Assembly (NCBI RefSeq): GCF_037646345.1
Contig: NZ_JBBEWR010000013.1
Coordinates: 62,001 to 126,000 of the forward strand
DNA from: Ascidiimonas aurantiaca
Lineage (GTDB): Bacteria; Bacteroidota; Bacteroidia; Flavobacteriales; Flavobacteriaceae
Direction: 5' to 3'
DNA length: 64,000 bases
This document shows positions 42,182-52,746 of the stretch, piece by piece. Position 1 is the stretch's first letter. The number at the start of each line of letters is the position of its first letter. A program made the position numbers and the translations under genes. Under the pieces are notes generated by a model that had not been told where the DNA came from, did no database searches, and was given only the letters and a program-made list of their open reading frames with translations.

Positions 42182-45100
42182 ATGGAAACACCCTCATTTA
42201 AAGAAGACCATATTTCGCAAATACCGGCATTGCAACTGCTGATTAAAATAGGATATACCTATTTAAATCAGCAAGAAGCTACCGAGACACGAGGCAACAA
42301 ACTTTCTAATGTAATCTTAGAAGATGTATTGAGAAAGCAGTTGCATAAAATGAATGCAGCAAAAGTATCCTCTACCAAGGAAGTCCCTTTTAGTGATAAT
42401 AATATTGAAAGTGCCATCATTGCATTACGGGATATGCCGATGGTAGATGGCTATTTGACCACATCGCAGAAAATATATGAACTACTTACGCTAGGGAAAT
42501 CTTTGGAGCAAATTGTAGAGGGTGACCGCAAAAGCTTTGACTTACACTATATAGATTGGAAAAATCCTGACAACAATGTATTTCATGTAACCGAAGAATT
42601 TAATGTCCTCCGGAGCGGACGAAAAGACCATTATCGCCCAGACATTGTCTTGTTCGTAAACGGTATTCCTCTAGCAGTCATAGAATGTAAACGTCCTGAC
42701 ATAAAAGAACCTTTAGAGCAAGCTATTTCCCAACAATTACGAAACCAGCAAGACGATGGCATTAGAAGTTTATATGCAATCTCGCAATTACTCATGGTTC
42801 TCACGGTAAATGAAGGTAGCTATGCCACTACAGGCACCGAACCTAAGTTTTGGGCGAAATGGAAAGAAAATTTCCGCTCTCAAAAAGAGGAGACCGCATT
42901 CAACCAAAAACTATTTCGGCTCAAGAACAAAGCATTACCCAATGAAATTAAAGACAGATTATTTGTGGAGCGTTTTAAATATGTCAGAGCCCATTTTGAA
43001 CAACTAGAAGGTGAAGAAGTGCAACCGACGCCACAAGACCAGTACTTATACAGTTTGTGTAGACCAGAACGATTGTTGGAACTGGCATATGATTTCACCT
43101 TATTCGATAATGGAGCAAAGAAAATTGCTCGTTATCAACAATATTTTGCCATTAAGAAGGCTATGGCACAACTTACAAAAATGGCTGATGGTAAACGCCA
43201 AGGAGGTGTAGTTTGGCATACCCAAGGTAGCGGAAAATCATTGACCATGGTGATGTTGGCACAGGCAATAGCCATGGAACCCTCGATAAAAAATCCAAAA
43301 ATTATATTGGTCACCGATAGAACAGATTTAGATAGACAGATAACAGGGACCTTTCAAAAATGCGGTTATGATGATGTTGAAAATGCAAAGACAGGTGCTC
43401 AGTTGGTAGAGCTGTTGGAGAGTAAAAGTGATGCTGTGGTAACTACCATAATCAACAAGTTTGAAACAGCAGTTAAACGAATCAAAATACCGTTGGAAAG
43501 CCCTAATATTTTTGTTTTAGTTGATGAAGGCCATCGTACCCAGCATGGTACTTTTAATATTGAGATGCAAAAAACACTACCCAATGCGTGTTTTATAGCA
43601 TTCACCGGAACACCCTTATTTAAAAAAGACAAGAATACATTATCCAAATTCGGAACTATCATCGATAGCTATACCGTTGACCAGGCGGTAAAGGATAAAG
43701 CCGTTGTTCCTCTACTGTACGAGGGAAGGCATGCACTTCAAGATGTGAATGCGGCTCCGTTGGATAACTATTTCAATATGATATCTGAACCATTAACACC
43801 TTATGAAAAAGCAGATTTAAAAAAGAAATTTAGCAAGGCAGACCAACTAAATATTGCCGAGCAAAAGATTTATGCCATCTGTTGGGATATATCGAAACAC
43901 TTTCAAAAAAACTTTCAGGGAACGGGGTTCAAAGGGCAGGTCGTTTGTCAAAGCAAAGCATCCGCTGTTAAATACAAAAATTTCCTGGATAGTATTGGCT
44001 TAGTTACTTCAGAATTGGTGATTTCACCTCCGGACGAACGTGAGGGTGAAGATTCGGCTTATGGCCAAACTCCTGATTCTGTAAAACAATTTTGGCATCG
44101 TATGATGGATGAACATGGTTCGGCCGTTAAATACCAGCAGAACATTGTAAATAGATTTAAAAATGACAATCATCCTGAGTTGGTTATTGTTGTTGACAAG
44201 CTATTAACCGGATTTGATGCACCCAACAATACTGTGCTATATTTAACTAGAAAGCTCCTTGGTCATACGCTTTTACAAGCCATTGCCAGGGTTAACCGTG
44301 TTTACCCAGACAAGGACTACGGGTATGTAATTGACTACTATGGTGTACTCCAGGAATTGGATAGTGCTATAAAGACCTATTCTACATTTGAGGATTTTGA
44401 CGAAATGCAATTACAAGGTACAATCACCAACATAAACGACGAAATAAAACGCTTACCACAGGTCCACTCAGATATATGGCAGTTGTTCAATACAATTAAA
44501 AACAAGAAAGATGCGGAAGCGTATCAACAATTGTTGAGGGATGAAGCTGTCCGAACCAAATTCTACAATAGACTATCAAACTATGCCCGAATCTTGAAAC
44601 TGGCATTGTCTTCCATTGAATTTTATAAGACCACTCCTGAAAACCAATTGAAGAGATATAAGGAGGATTTGGCATTTTTTGTAAAACTTAGAAACTCGGT
44701 GATATCCAGATACTCCGATAAAATCAACTATAAAAAATACGAGGGACAGATTCAGAAATTAATCGATACACATATTCCAACCGAAGATGTTGTGAAATTA
44801 ACAGATTTGGTCAACATTTTTGATAAAGAAGCTTTTGAACAAGAAGTAGAAAAAGTAGTGGGTAAAGCAGCTAAGGCAGATATGATTGCATCCAGAACTT
44901 CAAAGCACATAAGTGAAAAAATGGATGAAGACCCTGCCTTTTACAAACGTTTTTCGCAGTTGATTAAAGAAACTATAGATGATTATTTACAAAAGAGAAT
45001 CAATGAAGCTGAATATCTCAATAAAATGGAAGAAATTATGGATGCAGTATTGAATAGAACTGATTCTGAGTTACCAGAATCATTAAAAGATAAAGATATT

Positions 45101-45391
45101 GCAAGAGCATTTTACGGTATCTCTTTAGAAGAGTTTGAAACTAAGATACCCGACAATGCCCAGCTCGTCTCAGTATCTGAACTATTAGCTTTAAAGTGCG
45201 ATGAGATAATTCAAGGATTGAAAAAAGTGGATTGGGCAAAAAGTGTTGATATTCCAAAGAAAATGATATTTCTGATTGGCGACTTTATTATTGACGAAAT
45301 AAGGGATAAACATAATTTGAAATTAAGTTTTGAGGATATAGATAAGATAGCGGAAAGGATGGTTGATGTGGCTAAAATTCGATACAAATGA
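42182..45391 (+). CDS. hsdR: Type I restriction endonuclease (R subunit)
   Basis: 1069 aa. The N-terminal nuclease domain has the PD-(D/E)xK residues in HYRPDIVLF and AVIECKRPD (about residue 155-172). The SF2 translocase follows: Walker A TQGSGKSLTM (about 345), DEGH box (about 448), TGTPLF, and the later motif QAIARVNRVY. The C-terminal helical part contacts the MTase. It cuts unmodified DNA after ATP-driven translocation. Confidence 0.95.
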   Translation: METPSFKEDHISQIPALQLLIKIGYTYLNQQEATETRGNKLSNVILEDVLRKQLHKMNAAKVSSTKEVPFSDNNIESAIIALRDMPMVDGYLTTSQKIYELLTLGKSLEQIVEGDRKSFDLHYIDWKNPDNNVFHVTEEFNVLRSGRKDHYRPDIVLFVNGIPLAVIECKRPDIKEPLEQAISQQLRNQQDDGIRSLYAISQLLMVLTVNEGSYATTGTEPKFWAKWKENFRSQKEETAFNQKLFRLKNKALPNEIKDRLFVERFKYVRAHFEQLEGEEVQPTPQDQYLYSLCRPERLLELAYDFTLFDNGAKKIARYQQYFAIKKAMAQLTKMADGKRQGGVVWHTQGSGKSLTMVMLAQAIAMEPSIKNPKIILVTDRTDLDRQITGTFQKCGYDDVENAKTGAQLVELLESKSDAVVTTIINKFETAVKRIKIPLESPNIFVLVDEGHRTQHGTFNIEMQKTLPNACFIAFTGTPLFKKDKNTLSKFGTIIDSYTVDQAVKDKAVVPLLYEGRHALQDVNAAPLDNYFNMISEPLTPYEKADLKKKFSKADQLNIAEQKIYAICWDISKHFQKNFQGTGFKGQVVCQSKASAVKYKNFLDSIGLVTSELVISPPDEREGEDSAYGQTPDSVKQFWHRMMDEHGSAVKYQQNIVNRFKNDNHPELVIVVDKLLTGFDAPNNTVLYLTRKLLGHTLLQAIARVNRVYPDKDYGYVIDYYGVLQELDSAIKTYSTFEDFDEMQLQGTITNINDEIKRLPQVHSDIWQLFNTIKNKKDAEAYQQLLRDEAVRTKFYNRLSNYARILKLALSSIEFYKTTPENQLKRYKEDLAFFVKLRNSVISRYSDKINYKKYEGQIQKLIDTHIPTEDVVKLTDLVNIFDKEAFEQEVEKVVGKAAKADMIASRTSKHISEKMDEDPAFYKRFSQLIKETIDDYLQKRINEAEYLNKMEEIMDAVLNRTDSELPESLKDKDIARAFYGISLEEFETKIPDNAQLVSVSELLALKCDEIIQGLKKVDWAKSVDIPKKMIFLIGDFIIDEIRDKHNLKLSFEDIDKIAERMVDVAKIRYK

Positions 45392-45469
45392 TGAGATCGG
45401 CATGATTATAATAATCTTTAAACATTAAGGAAAATGATTATTTCAATTATCAAAGATTACATGTGACTA

Positions 45470-46192
45470 ATGAGAAGCAATAAAAATGAACACATGAAAC
45501 AGGTGTTGCAGTATGGGTCAGAAGAGATTGAGTATCACCTAAGTTTTGTTGAAAGGAGAACCCTGGGGATTACCGTTCAACCCAATAGGCATGTTTTAGT
45601 TAAAGCTCCTTTAGGAAGTTCTATAGATAAAATACAGGCAAAAATCCGTAAAAAAGCACCATGGATTTTAAAACAAAAAGACCATTTTTTATCCTTTGAG
45701 CCTAGAACGCCTAAAAGGCGTTATGTTTCGGGTGAAACACATTTATACTTGGGTAGGCAATATCAACTCAGAATTGTAACTGATATTAATGAGGAAAGAG
45801 TTAAATACACTGGCCGTTTTATTGAAGTTCATACCCAAGAAAAAGCCAAAGCCGAAAAAATGCTTTTAGATTGGTATAGGACCAAAGCTACCATTTGGTT
45901 CAATAAATTAGCTAACCATCCAATAGATAGATTCAAAAAATATAATGTTTCCCCTAAAAATATTGAAATTAAGTTTATGAAGTACCGTTGGGGCTCGTGT
46001 TCAAACAATGGAAGAATTCTATTAAATCCAGAATTGATTAAAGCGCCTAAAGCTTGCATTGAGTATGTAATTATACATGAGCTTTGTCATTTGGTGCACA
46101 GGGACCACACTAAAGCTTTCTTCGATTTACAAACTAGGGAAATGCCAGACTGGAAAAAGTGGAAAAACAAACTGGAAAATATCTTGGCTTAA
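45470..46192 (+). CDS. YgjP/SprT-like zinc metallopeptidase
   Basis: 240 aa. A DUF45/YgjP-type domain with zinc site HELCH (203-207) and a third His downstream in HRDH. Conserved region KYRWGSCSNNGRILLNPELI is the family hallmark. Such genes often sit next to type I restriction operons, as here (78 bases after hsdR); the role there is unclear. Confidence 0.88.
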   Translation: MRSNKNEHMKQVLQYGSEEIEYHLSFVERRTLGITVQPNRHVLVKAPLGSSIDKIQAKIRKKAPWILKQKDHFLSFEPRTPKRRYVSGETHLYLGRQYQLRIVTDINEERVKYTGRFIEVHTQEKAKAEKMLLDWYRTKATIWFNKLANHPIDRFKKYNVSPKNIEIKFMKYRWGSCSNNGRILLNPELIKAPKACIEYVIIHELCHLVHRDHTKAFFDLQTREMPDWKKWKNKLENILA

Positions 46193-46367
46193 ACCAACTG
46201 ATATGAAATTCATATACTGTCAAAGAAAAATTGATACCAATAAAAGAAAAGCCTTTTAAACTTGAAAAAGAAATCCCAATTTCTTTTTAGAACATACTTT
46301 AGAAACCATAATGGGGCGTATTAAACGTAACAATACTTTTTTTATGAAAATAGTAAATTTGATAATC

Positions 46368-46634
46368 TTACTCCCCCAAAAGCGAAAAAAACCGATAAAC
46401 CCTAAAAAGAATAAAAACGATAGAGAGGATCGCGATAATAACCTGAATCACCATGCTTACAATTTCACCTACGATCCTGCCTACGATATAACCAATAAAC
46501 CCGCCTATTAAAAACCCGGCAAATGCATTGAGCTCAGGATCTTCATTGGCGATACCCACACCCATAAAGGCCCCTACAATGGCTACGATAATGCCCAATC
46601 CTTTTGAAAAGCTGTTTTCGTCTTCGTTTCCCAT
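46368..46634 (-). CDS. Small glycine-zipper membrane protein
   Basis: 88 aa from the ATG at 46634. Two or three hydrophobic helices with glycine-rich spacing (GFLIGGFIGYIVGRIVGEIV, about 40-60) suggest membrane packing by glycine zippers. I recognise no family. It lies 86 bases from the end of the VWA gene on the same strand, so it may be the tail of that transcript. Confidence 0.6.
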   Translation of the reverse strand: MGNEDENSFSKGLGIIVAIVGAFMGVGIANEDPELNAFAGFLIGGFIGYIVGRIVGEIVSMVIQVIIAILSIVFILFRVYRFFSLLGE

Positions 46635-46720
46635 GTTCAATTAGTTTTATGATCTTACAATACTAACAAATCGTGTTGCTGTGATCAATCGGGGTATTTC
46701 CTTAAATATGCTTCTGCCTG

Positions 46721-48910
46721 CTAAAAACTTTTGAGTACCCGCTCCAGGTGGAGATAGGCCATAGACAATAGCGGACTCGCATTTTTATCCCAGTTATCAG
46801 GGTCTTTTTTAATAAGCTTTGCACAGTTTTTGAGTCCTCTGGCAATTTCATGTATTCCGGTCCTGAGTTGTTTTTGGGTGATTCCCAAAACGTCTGGAAG
46901 GTTTTCATAATAGCTGTGTTTTTCCTGTATAAATCCTTTAAATTCTTCTGCCAGTTGCAGGCTTTCTCCATTCTGTACCTTTTTAAAATAGAGATCCAGA
47001 TACGCAAGGTCGCTTCTCAGGATGTTTTTGGTGTATTCCAGAAATATCTCCCGGTCCTTTATTAAAAGTTGAATATAGGCCAGTACCCATTCTTTATCTT
47101 CGGCTTCGGGATGGAGATCCAGATATTTTTCAAACAGGGCTATGGCGGCTGAGTAGTAATCATGGGCTTCGTACATGAGCGCCAGATTAAAGAGGGTGTT
47201 AGGATCCTCAGGAAAACGATCGGCCAGTGTTTTAAATACCTCTTTGGCACGGGTATATTTTTCTTCTTTAATATGAAAAACCCCTTCCCGGAATTTTTGA
47301 AGGCTCTCCGTATCCATATCAGTAAGTGTGGGTGTTTCTTTGGGGCGGTAAAGCCTGAAAAACCGCTGGAAGGCTCGTGTGAGCTCGTATGCATTCTGAG
47401 CATTCAAATACCGGCCCCCGGAAGATTGGGCGAGGTATTGCAGATCGCGTTCGGCTTCCGATCCCGGTTTGATATCAAAACCAATGGTATAATAGGTAAC
47501 TGCTACGGCAATGGGGGTGGGGGCCTCACTGTTTTTTGAGAGGTTTGTTGTGGTATTAGCGGTAGGGCCGGTGCCTGTAAAATTCCGGGCAAAACGGGAA
47601 GCGTTGCCCGGTGGGGCCGGGATACCCGTACCATATACCGATAGCGGACGGATCTTACCACAGGAAGAGACCCCGTCACTCATTATAATGAGTTTTGGGG
47701 TAGCCGTAGTTCCGGAAGCTATGGCATATTCCTGAAGTCGGCGGGTGGCGGCATCAACTGCTTCTTTTAGAGGGGTACCCCCACCGGGACGCGGAATCGT
47801 ACGTATGGCACTTTCCAGTTGTTGTTTATCACTGCTAAACGTAAGGAGTTGTGAGGCGGTGGGGTCATTGTTACAGCCTCCCGAAAACGTTAAAAACCCG
47901 GCTTCCTGTTGTATGCCGGATGTATTTTGTAACGATTGCAAGCTGTGAATGGCGGCATCTTTGGCCTCTTCAATTTTTGCCTTTCCGCTTATTCCTTTAT
48001 TGGCCATACTCCCCGAACGATCAAAAAGAAAGAGGGTGGTAGATTTGTTGTCTTTACAACCGCAGGGATAACTTGCATCATGAGTGACATATTTTTCACC
48101 CCATTCTTTATTTCTATGTGGTTCAATGTCTAAGAAATAATGCAGCAAGGCACTAGAGGTCTTTCCAAAATTGTAGGTTCCCCCATATGGGTAAGTTATT
48201 ACATTGCAACCTTTTAAAATGTCAGATGTGATTTTTTTTCTATGGAGTCCTTTTATGTTAACTTTGTATTTAAATTCATCAGGACATAATTCTCGTATGG
48301 TTTCGTATTCTCCTCCCTCTGGTAAAGGGTGTAAAAATTTAGAATTTTTGGCAGGATCGTGAAGAGCATTTTTAAGATCACTTTGAAGTATCCATTCCAT
48401 ACCATCTTCATCCACAAAAATATTTCCCGATTTTCGGATAAGATTTCCTCTGGCAACCTTATTAAACAGATTTCTATTTATATGAAGATGTTTTGTGAGA
48501 ACAAATATGGTTCCCTTTGCTTCTATACTACTTCTTTGCGTATTGACATTAAAAAATAATTTGTATTCTCCCGTTTCTCCTTTAAATGTATCTCTTAAAT
48601 TATTTAATGGATAGGTTTTCCCGTCTTTTTCAAGTACCAGAATCGTTTTTTTGAGTACCAGAGGATATTTTTTTATTACTAACCCTAAAACCGGATCAGA
48701 TTGATTGAAATAACCATATGGATATATTTTTTTATTGATCTTAAGTGGACTTATATTGATATGATACTTCGCTCCTTTTTCCATATGGATCACCATACCA
48801 TTTGTAATAGGTTTGATAAGATCTTTATGCGGAGGTCCTTTTTCCTGGGCCGTTATACTTAAGGAAAGCAGAAAAAACAGGAGGGTATATGTTAGCGTTA
48901 CCGTTCTCAT
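46721..48910 (-). CDS. VWA-domain secreted protein with TPR tail
   Basis: 729 aa. A signal peptide (about 1-21) leads into an N-terminal unassigned domain, then a von Willebrand A domain (about 290-515) with MIDAS residues in DRSGSM (D297, S299, S301) and ATPKLIIMSDG. The C-terminal TPR part (about 530-620) has KFREGVFHIKEEKYTRAKEVFKTLA-type repeats. It probably binds a protein ligand in the periplasm or on the surface. The ATG overlaps the stop of the M48 gene (ATGA at 48907-48910), so the two are coupled. Confidence 0.85.
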   Translation of the reverse strand: MRTVTLTYTLLFFLLSLSITAQEKGPPHKDLIKPITNGMVIHMEKGAKYHINISPLKINKKIYPYGYFNQSDPVLGLVIKKYPLVLKKTILVLEKDGKTYPLNNLRDTFKGETGEYKLFFNVNTQRSSIEAKGTIFVLTKHLHINRNLFNKVARGNLIRKSGNIFVDEDGMEWILQSDLKNALHDPAKNSKFLHPLPEGGEYETIRELCPDEFKYKVNIKGLHRKKITSDILKGCNVITYPYGGTYNFGKTSSALLHYFLDIEPHRNKEWGEKYVTHDASYPCGCKDNKSTTLFLFDRSGSMANKGISGKAKIEEAKDAAIHSLQSLQNTSGIQQEAGFLTFSGGCNNDPTASQLLTFSSDKQQLESAIRTIPRPGGGTPLKEAVDAATRRLQEYAIASGTTATPKLIIMSDGVSSCGKIRPLSVYGTGIPAPPGNASRFARNFTGTGPTANTTTNLSKNSEAPTPIAVAVTYYTIGFDIKPGSEAERDLQYLAQSSGGRYLNAQNAYELTRAFQRFFRLYRPKETPTLTDMDTESLQKFREGVFHIKEEKYTRAKEVFKTLADRFPEDPNTLFNLALMYEAHDYYSAAIALFEKYLDLHPEAEDKEWVLAYIQLLIKDREIFLEYTKNILRSDLAYLDLYFKKVQNGESLQLAEEFKGFIQEKHSYYENLPDVLGITQKQLRTGIHEIARGLKNCAKLIKKDPDNWDKNASPLLSMAYLHLERVLKSF

Positions 48911-50475
48911 TCCTTAATGGCGGCCATATAAGTGTCAAACGCTTCTTTTCCGGTACTGTACTGAGTAAAATCAATTTCTTTATAACTGGTGGCCAGTAGC
49001 TTATTAATATCTCCAAAGCGTTTTACAGAAAGGGGGTGTGAGGTATAAACGGTTTCCAGGATCTCTGTAACCAGTACGTTAGACCCTTCTTCTCCCAGGT
49101 TTTTTAAAAGATCTCCGTCAAGTTCGCCTTCTACCGTATTGAGTATCTCCCAGGCGTTGCTGGTAAGGTTGTTCATAAAGGTTTCATTTTTGGTACTGTT
49201 TACCATGATCTGCCAGAATCTGGCGGCTTCCCGTAGGTCATACCCGCTGTTATACATATAAAACAGTCCTACCCGGTCTGACTGGGTCTCTTTCTTTTTA
49301 TCGAAAATGTTCATTATGTTTTTAGGGGTAGTATATTCCATAGCTTTATCAAAAGCGCTTCCCAGTATGCCGTCGTCAGACACCCGGGCTTTTTTCTTTA
49401 TCAGCTTTTTTACCCATTTCACTCCCTTTTTGCCAATATTGCTTTCGGTATATTTGCTCGCTTTAAAGCGTTGGGCGGCATGTTCATACGTTATATGTGC
49501 TATTTCATGGCCCAGTACGGTAGCGAGTTGCGCTTCGTTTTCCATAAGTTTTAAGAGCCCTGTATTAATGAAGATCATACCATTGGGGAAGGCCATGGCA
49601 TTGGGAATATCGTTTTCAATTACATAAAACCTAAAGAACACTTCATGCTCTTTGGCAAAGGCCTCCTGTTTGACATATTCGGGCAAAAGCTGGTTCCCCA
49701 CGAGATTGATATATCCCTGTATTTTGATATCGTCCAGCAGTTTGTAGTCAATTTTGCCTACCTTAATATTGCCTTCATGGAGTCCGTAAGCAGGGCTAAA
49801 AGCATTGTCGGGGATATGAGTGATACGGTTCATTTGGGAAGCATCAAAACTTTTGACTACCTCTTCCATAAGTAATTGATCGTTTTTGGTAAAACTGTTT
49901 TTACAGACTTCAATTTTCACGGCCTGATAGATCCCGTTGGTATTGGGCGAACCGGTAACGGTTAGAAAACTTCCTATGGGAACTTCCTCCATATCCAAAA
50001 AGCTTCTCCCTTTGCTACAGTTGCATTCGCCTCCTTTTTTACAGGTAATGGCAGCTTTACTGGTAAGTATTACTTTGCGCCCGTCTATATGGGCAATCCC
50101 ATTTTCAAGTGCTTCAAAAACCCCCTCAAAGGTATCGCCATCACTATCATCTTCCGCAATTACTACTTTGGTTAAAACACGTTTTCTGTTCTCAATACTA
50201 AAAGAAACGGTAGCTGTAGTGCCGGGAAAAATAACATCTTTACTTACAGGCTTGTTCTTAGACTTGAGGAATTGGGTTTTTTCATTGGCCAGTAGAGTAA
50301 ACTCTTCTTTATCAAAACTTATGATCATTTGTTCATAAGGTGCTGTAAACTCAAAAATGGTCACTTCTTTCCAGGTCTCTTCTTCCTGTGCTGGTAAAAC
50401 ATGAATAAAAAAGAGAATAAGGAGAGCGCTGCACAAAAAGTGTAGCGTTTTGTTGGTTTTGGAAATGCTTTTCAT
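48907..50475 (-). CDS. M48-family metallopeptidase
   Basis: 522 aa from the ATG at 50475; a longer frame starts at a TTG two codons earlier. A signal peptide or anchor (about 10-30: LHFLCSALLILFFIHVLPAQ) is followed by an unassigned domain with a CKKGGECNCSKG cysteine cluster (about 145-155). Then comes the zinc protease with HEIAH (about residue 325) and the third ligand in the ESDRVG-like KETQSDRVGLFYMYNSGYD. It resembles BepA/LoiP-type M48 proteases for envelope quality control. Together with the VWA-TPR gene it probably handles outer-membrane proteins. Confidence 0.88.
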   Translation of the reverse strand: MKSISKTNKTLHFLCSALLILFFIHVLPAQEEETWKEVTIFEFTAPYEQMIISFDKEEFTLLANEKTQFLKSKNKPVSKDVIFPGTTATVSFSIENRKRVLTKVVIAEDDSDGDTFEGVFEALENGIAHIDGRKVILTSKAAITCKKGGECNCSKGRSFLDMEEVPIGSFLTVTGSPNTNGIYQAVKIEVCKNSFTKNDQLLMEEVVKSFDASQMNRITHIPDNAFSPAYGLHEGNIKVGKIDYKLLDDIKIQGYINLVGNQLLPEYVKQEAFAKEHEVFFRFYVIENDIPNAMAFPNGMIFINTGLLKLMENEAQLATVLGHEIAHITYEHAAQRFKASKYTESNIGKKGVKWVKKLIKKKARVSDDGILGSAFDKAMEYTTPKNIMNIFDKKKETQSDRVGLFYMYNSGYDLREAARFWQIMVNSTKNETFMNNLTSNAWEILNTVEGELDGDLLKNLGEEGSNVLVTEILETVYTSHPLSVKRFGDINKLLATSYKEIDFTQYSTGKEAFDTYMAAIKE

Positions 50476-50597
50476 TGTCAATACTGATTTTGGTGTTTAC
50501 ATATCATTCATCCGCAGAAGGCTTGAGTAAAGAGTATCTGAAAAGGGGCAGGGTGATAATTGAGAATGCTTTTATAGGATTTTATAAAAACCTTTTT

Positions 50598-50620
50598 TTA
50601 CACTCTGGGTTACAGTGTAA
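50598..50620. promoter_or_regulatory. Candidate operator, 7-bp inverted repeat
   Basis: TTACACT (50598-50604) and AGTGTAA (50614-50620) lie 9 bases apart in the divergent intergenic region between the M48 gene and the TPR histidine kinase gene. The likely binder is the adjacent LuxR response regulator, but this is inferred from position only. Confidence 0.4.
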
Positions 50621-50715
50621 TATTATTGAATATTAAGATGTAGTTCAATGAGGGAATTTCCTTAAATTTATGATCCTACTTGGATTCCCCTTCCAATATT
50701 ATTTATTTTAGAAAT

Positions 50716-52746
50716 ATGAAACAGGTATGTATTTTCTTAAAGAGATCCTTACGGGTTTTCCTGCTATGGTATGCTCCCTTTGCACTACATGCACAGAATA
50801 AGGCCACCGTTGATAAGCTAATGACTACTGCAGACAGCCTTGTTACTGAGAAACACTATAACCAGGCTTTTGAAGTATATACCCGCGTATTGCCTTTACT
50901 TGAAAAACGGAAAGACCCTGAAAAAAAAGCAGATGTACACAATGAACTGGGGAAGCTGTTGCGCAGGCAGAAAAATTATGAAGAAGCCGTTTCTCAATTT
51001 TTAAAGAGTACAAAAGAAAGCCCTTTATCACTACAGGCAGCGTATGCATACCAGAGTATAGCCCTTTTAAAACGCAAGCTTCAACAAAAAGACAGTGTTT
51101 TGTACTACCTGCAAAAGGCACTGGTGATCTATAAAGAGAAAAAACCGGGAGAAGAAGCTTATAACGCATTTTTAAATGCGGGAATTATTTATAAAAACTA
51201 CCAGAAATACGAAGAAGCACTTACCTGTCTGTTACTGGCAGATCAAGGATATACCCAAACCGGGAACTTTAAAAAGCTGGGAACCGTTAATAATACCATT
51301 GCCCAAATTCAGGATGCCCTTGGGGATACTGCAAAAGCTGTGGAGTATTACTTTACTGCTTTAAATTATCAGGAACTGGTAAAAGATACAACAGGTATTG
51401 CCATGAGCTATAATAATATTGCTAATACCTATAAAACCAGAAAAGTTTATGATTCTGCCTTGTTTTATTACGAAAAGTCACTGGAGTTGGTTGATAAAAG
51501 AACGGCAAGATACCCTTCTACTTTATATAATTTAGGAGTCACGCATTACCTAAGGGGAGATTTGGAAAGTGCCCGTTCTTTCTATGAGAAAGCATTAACC
51601 ATAAATACAGAGCAGAACAATACCATATCCGTTTTATACAATGGTAATGAACTGGCTCTGCTGGCGATAGAAAACAATGACCTGGTAGCCGCCAGACGCT
51701 ATTTAAAGATCACATCTTCTGTACTAGACAAAGTAGAGAATCAGGAAGCGGTTTATAGAAATCATGAAATAAATGCGCTTTATCATTACAAAACCGGTAA
51801 TTATAAAAAGGCGTTTGATTTCCAAAAAAAATATTCAGACATGTATCAGTCAGTGTTTAATGCCAAACAGGTAGAGGCCATACAGAATATTCAGGAACAA
51901 TATGAAACAGAAAAAGCACAGAATGAAAATTTAAGGCTCACATTGCTCAACCAGGAAAGTGAAGCACTTATTAATAAACAAAGAGAAAGAATAAAAACCA
52001 ATAACCTGTTACTCGCCATATTAGTGCTATTCCTTTTATTAATGATGATTGCCTATTTATTGTTACAGCAACGACAAAAAACCTTAAAGAACAAACAGGC
52101 CATTGCACAATTAAAAGCCATGTATAAAGGGCAGGATACTATAAAAGAAGTTATAAGTAAGGACCTTCATGATATTATTGCCACCAGCCTGGATGGTATC
52201 CGCTTAAAAGTACAGGCGCTCTCCCTGTCAACAGACGAAAAAAAAGATAAGCTAGCCACTGAGATCACCAATAATATCCAGGAAGTCAATCATCAAATGC
52301 GGTTGCTTTCACACCGGTTATCGCCTTTAGACCATAAAATTAAAAAGTATTCACTATCAGAAATTATTATTTCCCAACTTACCGAGTTTCAGACCTATCG
52401 CAAAATACTGGTAACGATCAAAGATGAGATCCCCACCGTGTTAAATGACCTGAGGCCCGAGGCCCAGACTAACTTTTACGCCATTTTGCTGGAGGCCCTA
52501 AACAATATAGAAAAGCATTCTAAAGCTACCGAGGTAGTGATCTCCCATCAAATTGATGCTGCACAAATTATGTGTTTTACCATGACCGATAACGGCATTG
52601 GCCTTGCCGATGAGAATCGTGAGGGCATCGGCCTTTTTAATATAAAAGAGCGGGCACGCCTCTTACAGGGTATCTGTTCGGTTTTTCAAACGTCCGTAGG
52701 CACCGAACTCAAATTAGAATTTCCTTTAAAAATGCATTTACCATGA
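50716..52746 (+). CDS. TPR-containing sensor histidine kinase
   Basis: 676 aa from MKQVCIFLKRSLRVF at 50716. A signal peptide precedes six or more TPR repeats (about 30-370). One membrane helix (about 430-450: NLLLAILVLFLLLMMIAYLL) leads to a HisKA_3-type kinase (phospho-His in KDLHDIIATSLDGI) and an HATPase domain (EALNNIEKHSKATEV and MTDNGIGL). Periplasmic TPRs could sense a bound protein or peptide. The stop overlaps the response-regulator ATG (ATGA at 52743-52746). Confidence 0.92.
   Translation: MKQVCIFLKRSLRVFLLWYAPFALHAQNKATVDKLMTTADSLVTEKHYNQAFEVYTRVLPLLEKRKDPEKKADVHNELGKLLRRQKNYEEAVSQFLKSTKESPLSLQAAYAYQSIALLKRKLQQKDSVLYYLQKALVIYKEKKPGEEAYNAFLNAGIIYKNYQKYEEALTCLLLADQGYTQTGNFKKLGTVNNTIAQIQDALGDTAKAVEYYFTALNYQELVKDTTGIAMSYNNIANTYKTRKVYDSALFYYEKSLELVDKRTARYPSTLYNLGVTHYLRGDLESARSFYEKALTINTEQNNTISVLYNGNELALLAIENNDLVAARRYLKITSSVLDKVENQEAVYRNHEINALYHYKTGNYKKAFDFQKKYSDMYQSVFNAKQVEAIQNIQEQYETEKAQNENLRLTLLNQESEALINKQRERIKTNNLLLAILVLFLLLMMIAYLLLQQRQKTLKNKQAIAQLKAMYKGQDTIKEVISKDLHDIIATSLDGIRLKVQALSLSTDEKKDKLATEITNNIQEVNHQMRLLSHRLSPLDHKIKKYSLSEIIISQLTEFQTYRKILVTIKDEIPTVLNDLRPEAQTNFYAILLEALNNIEKHSKATEVVISHQIDAAQIMCFTMTDNGIGLADENREGIGLFNIKERARLLQGICSVFQTSVGTELKLEFPLKMHLP

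Noticed and set aside
46311..46511. 66-aa plus-strand ORF opposite the glycine-zipper gene
   Set aside because: Asn/Lys-rich low complexity, antisense to a gene with clear membrane helices.
37080..46700. Integrative element using tRNA-Leu as attachment site
   Set aside because: No integrase gene is present and I found no second copy of the tRNA 3' end beyond the restriction operon.
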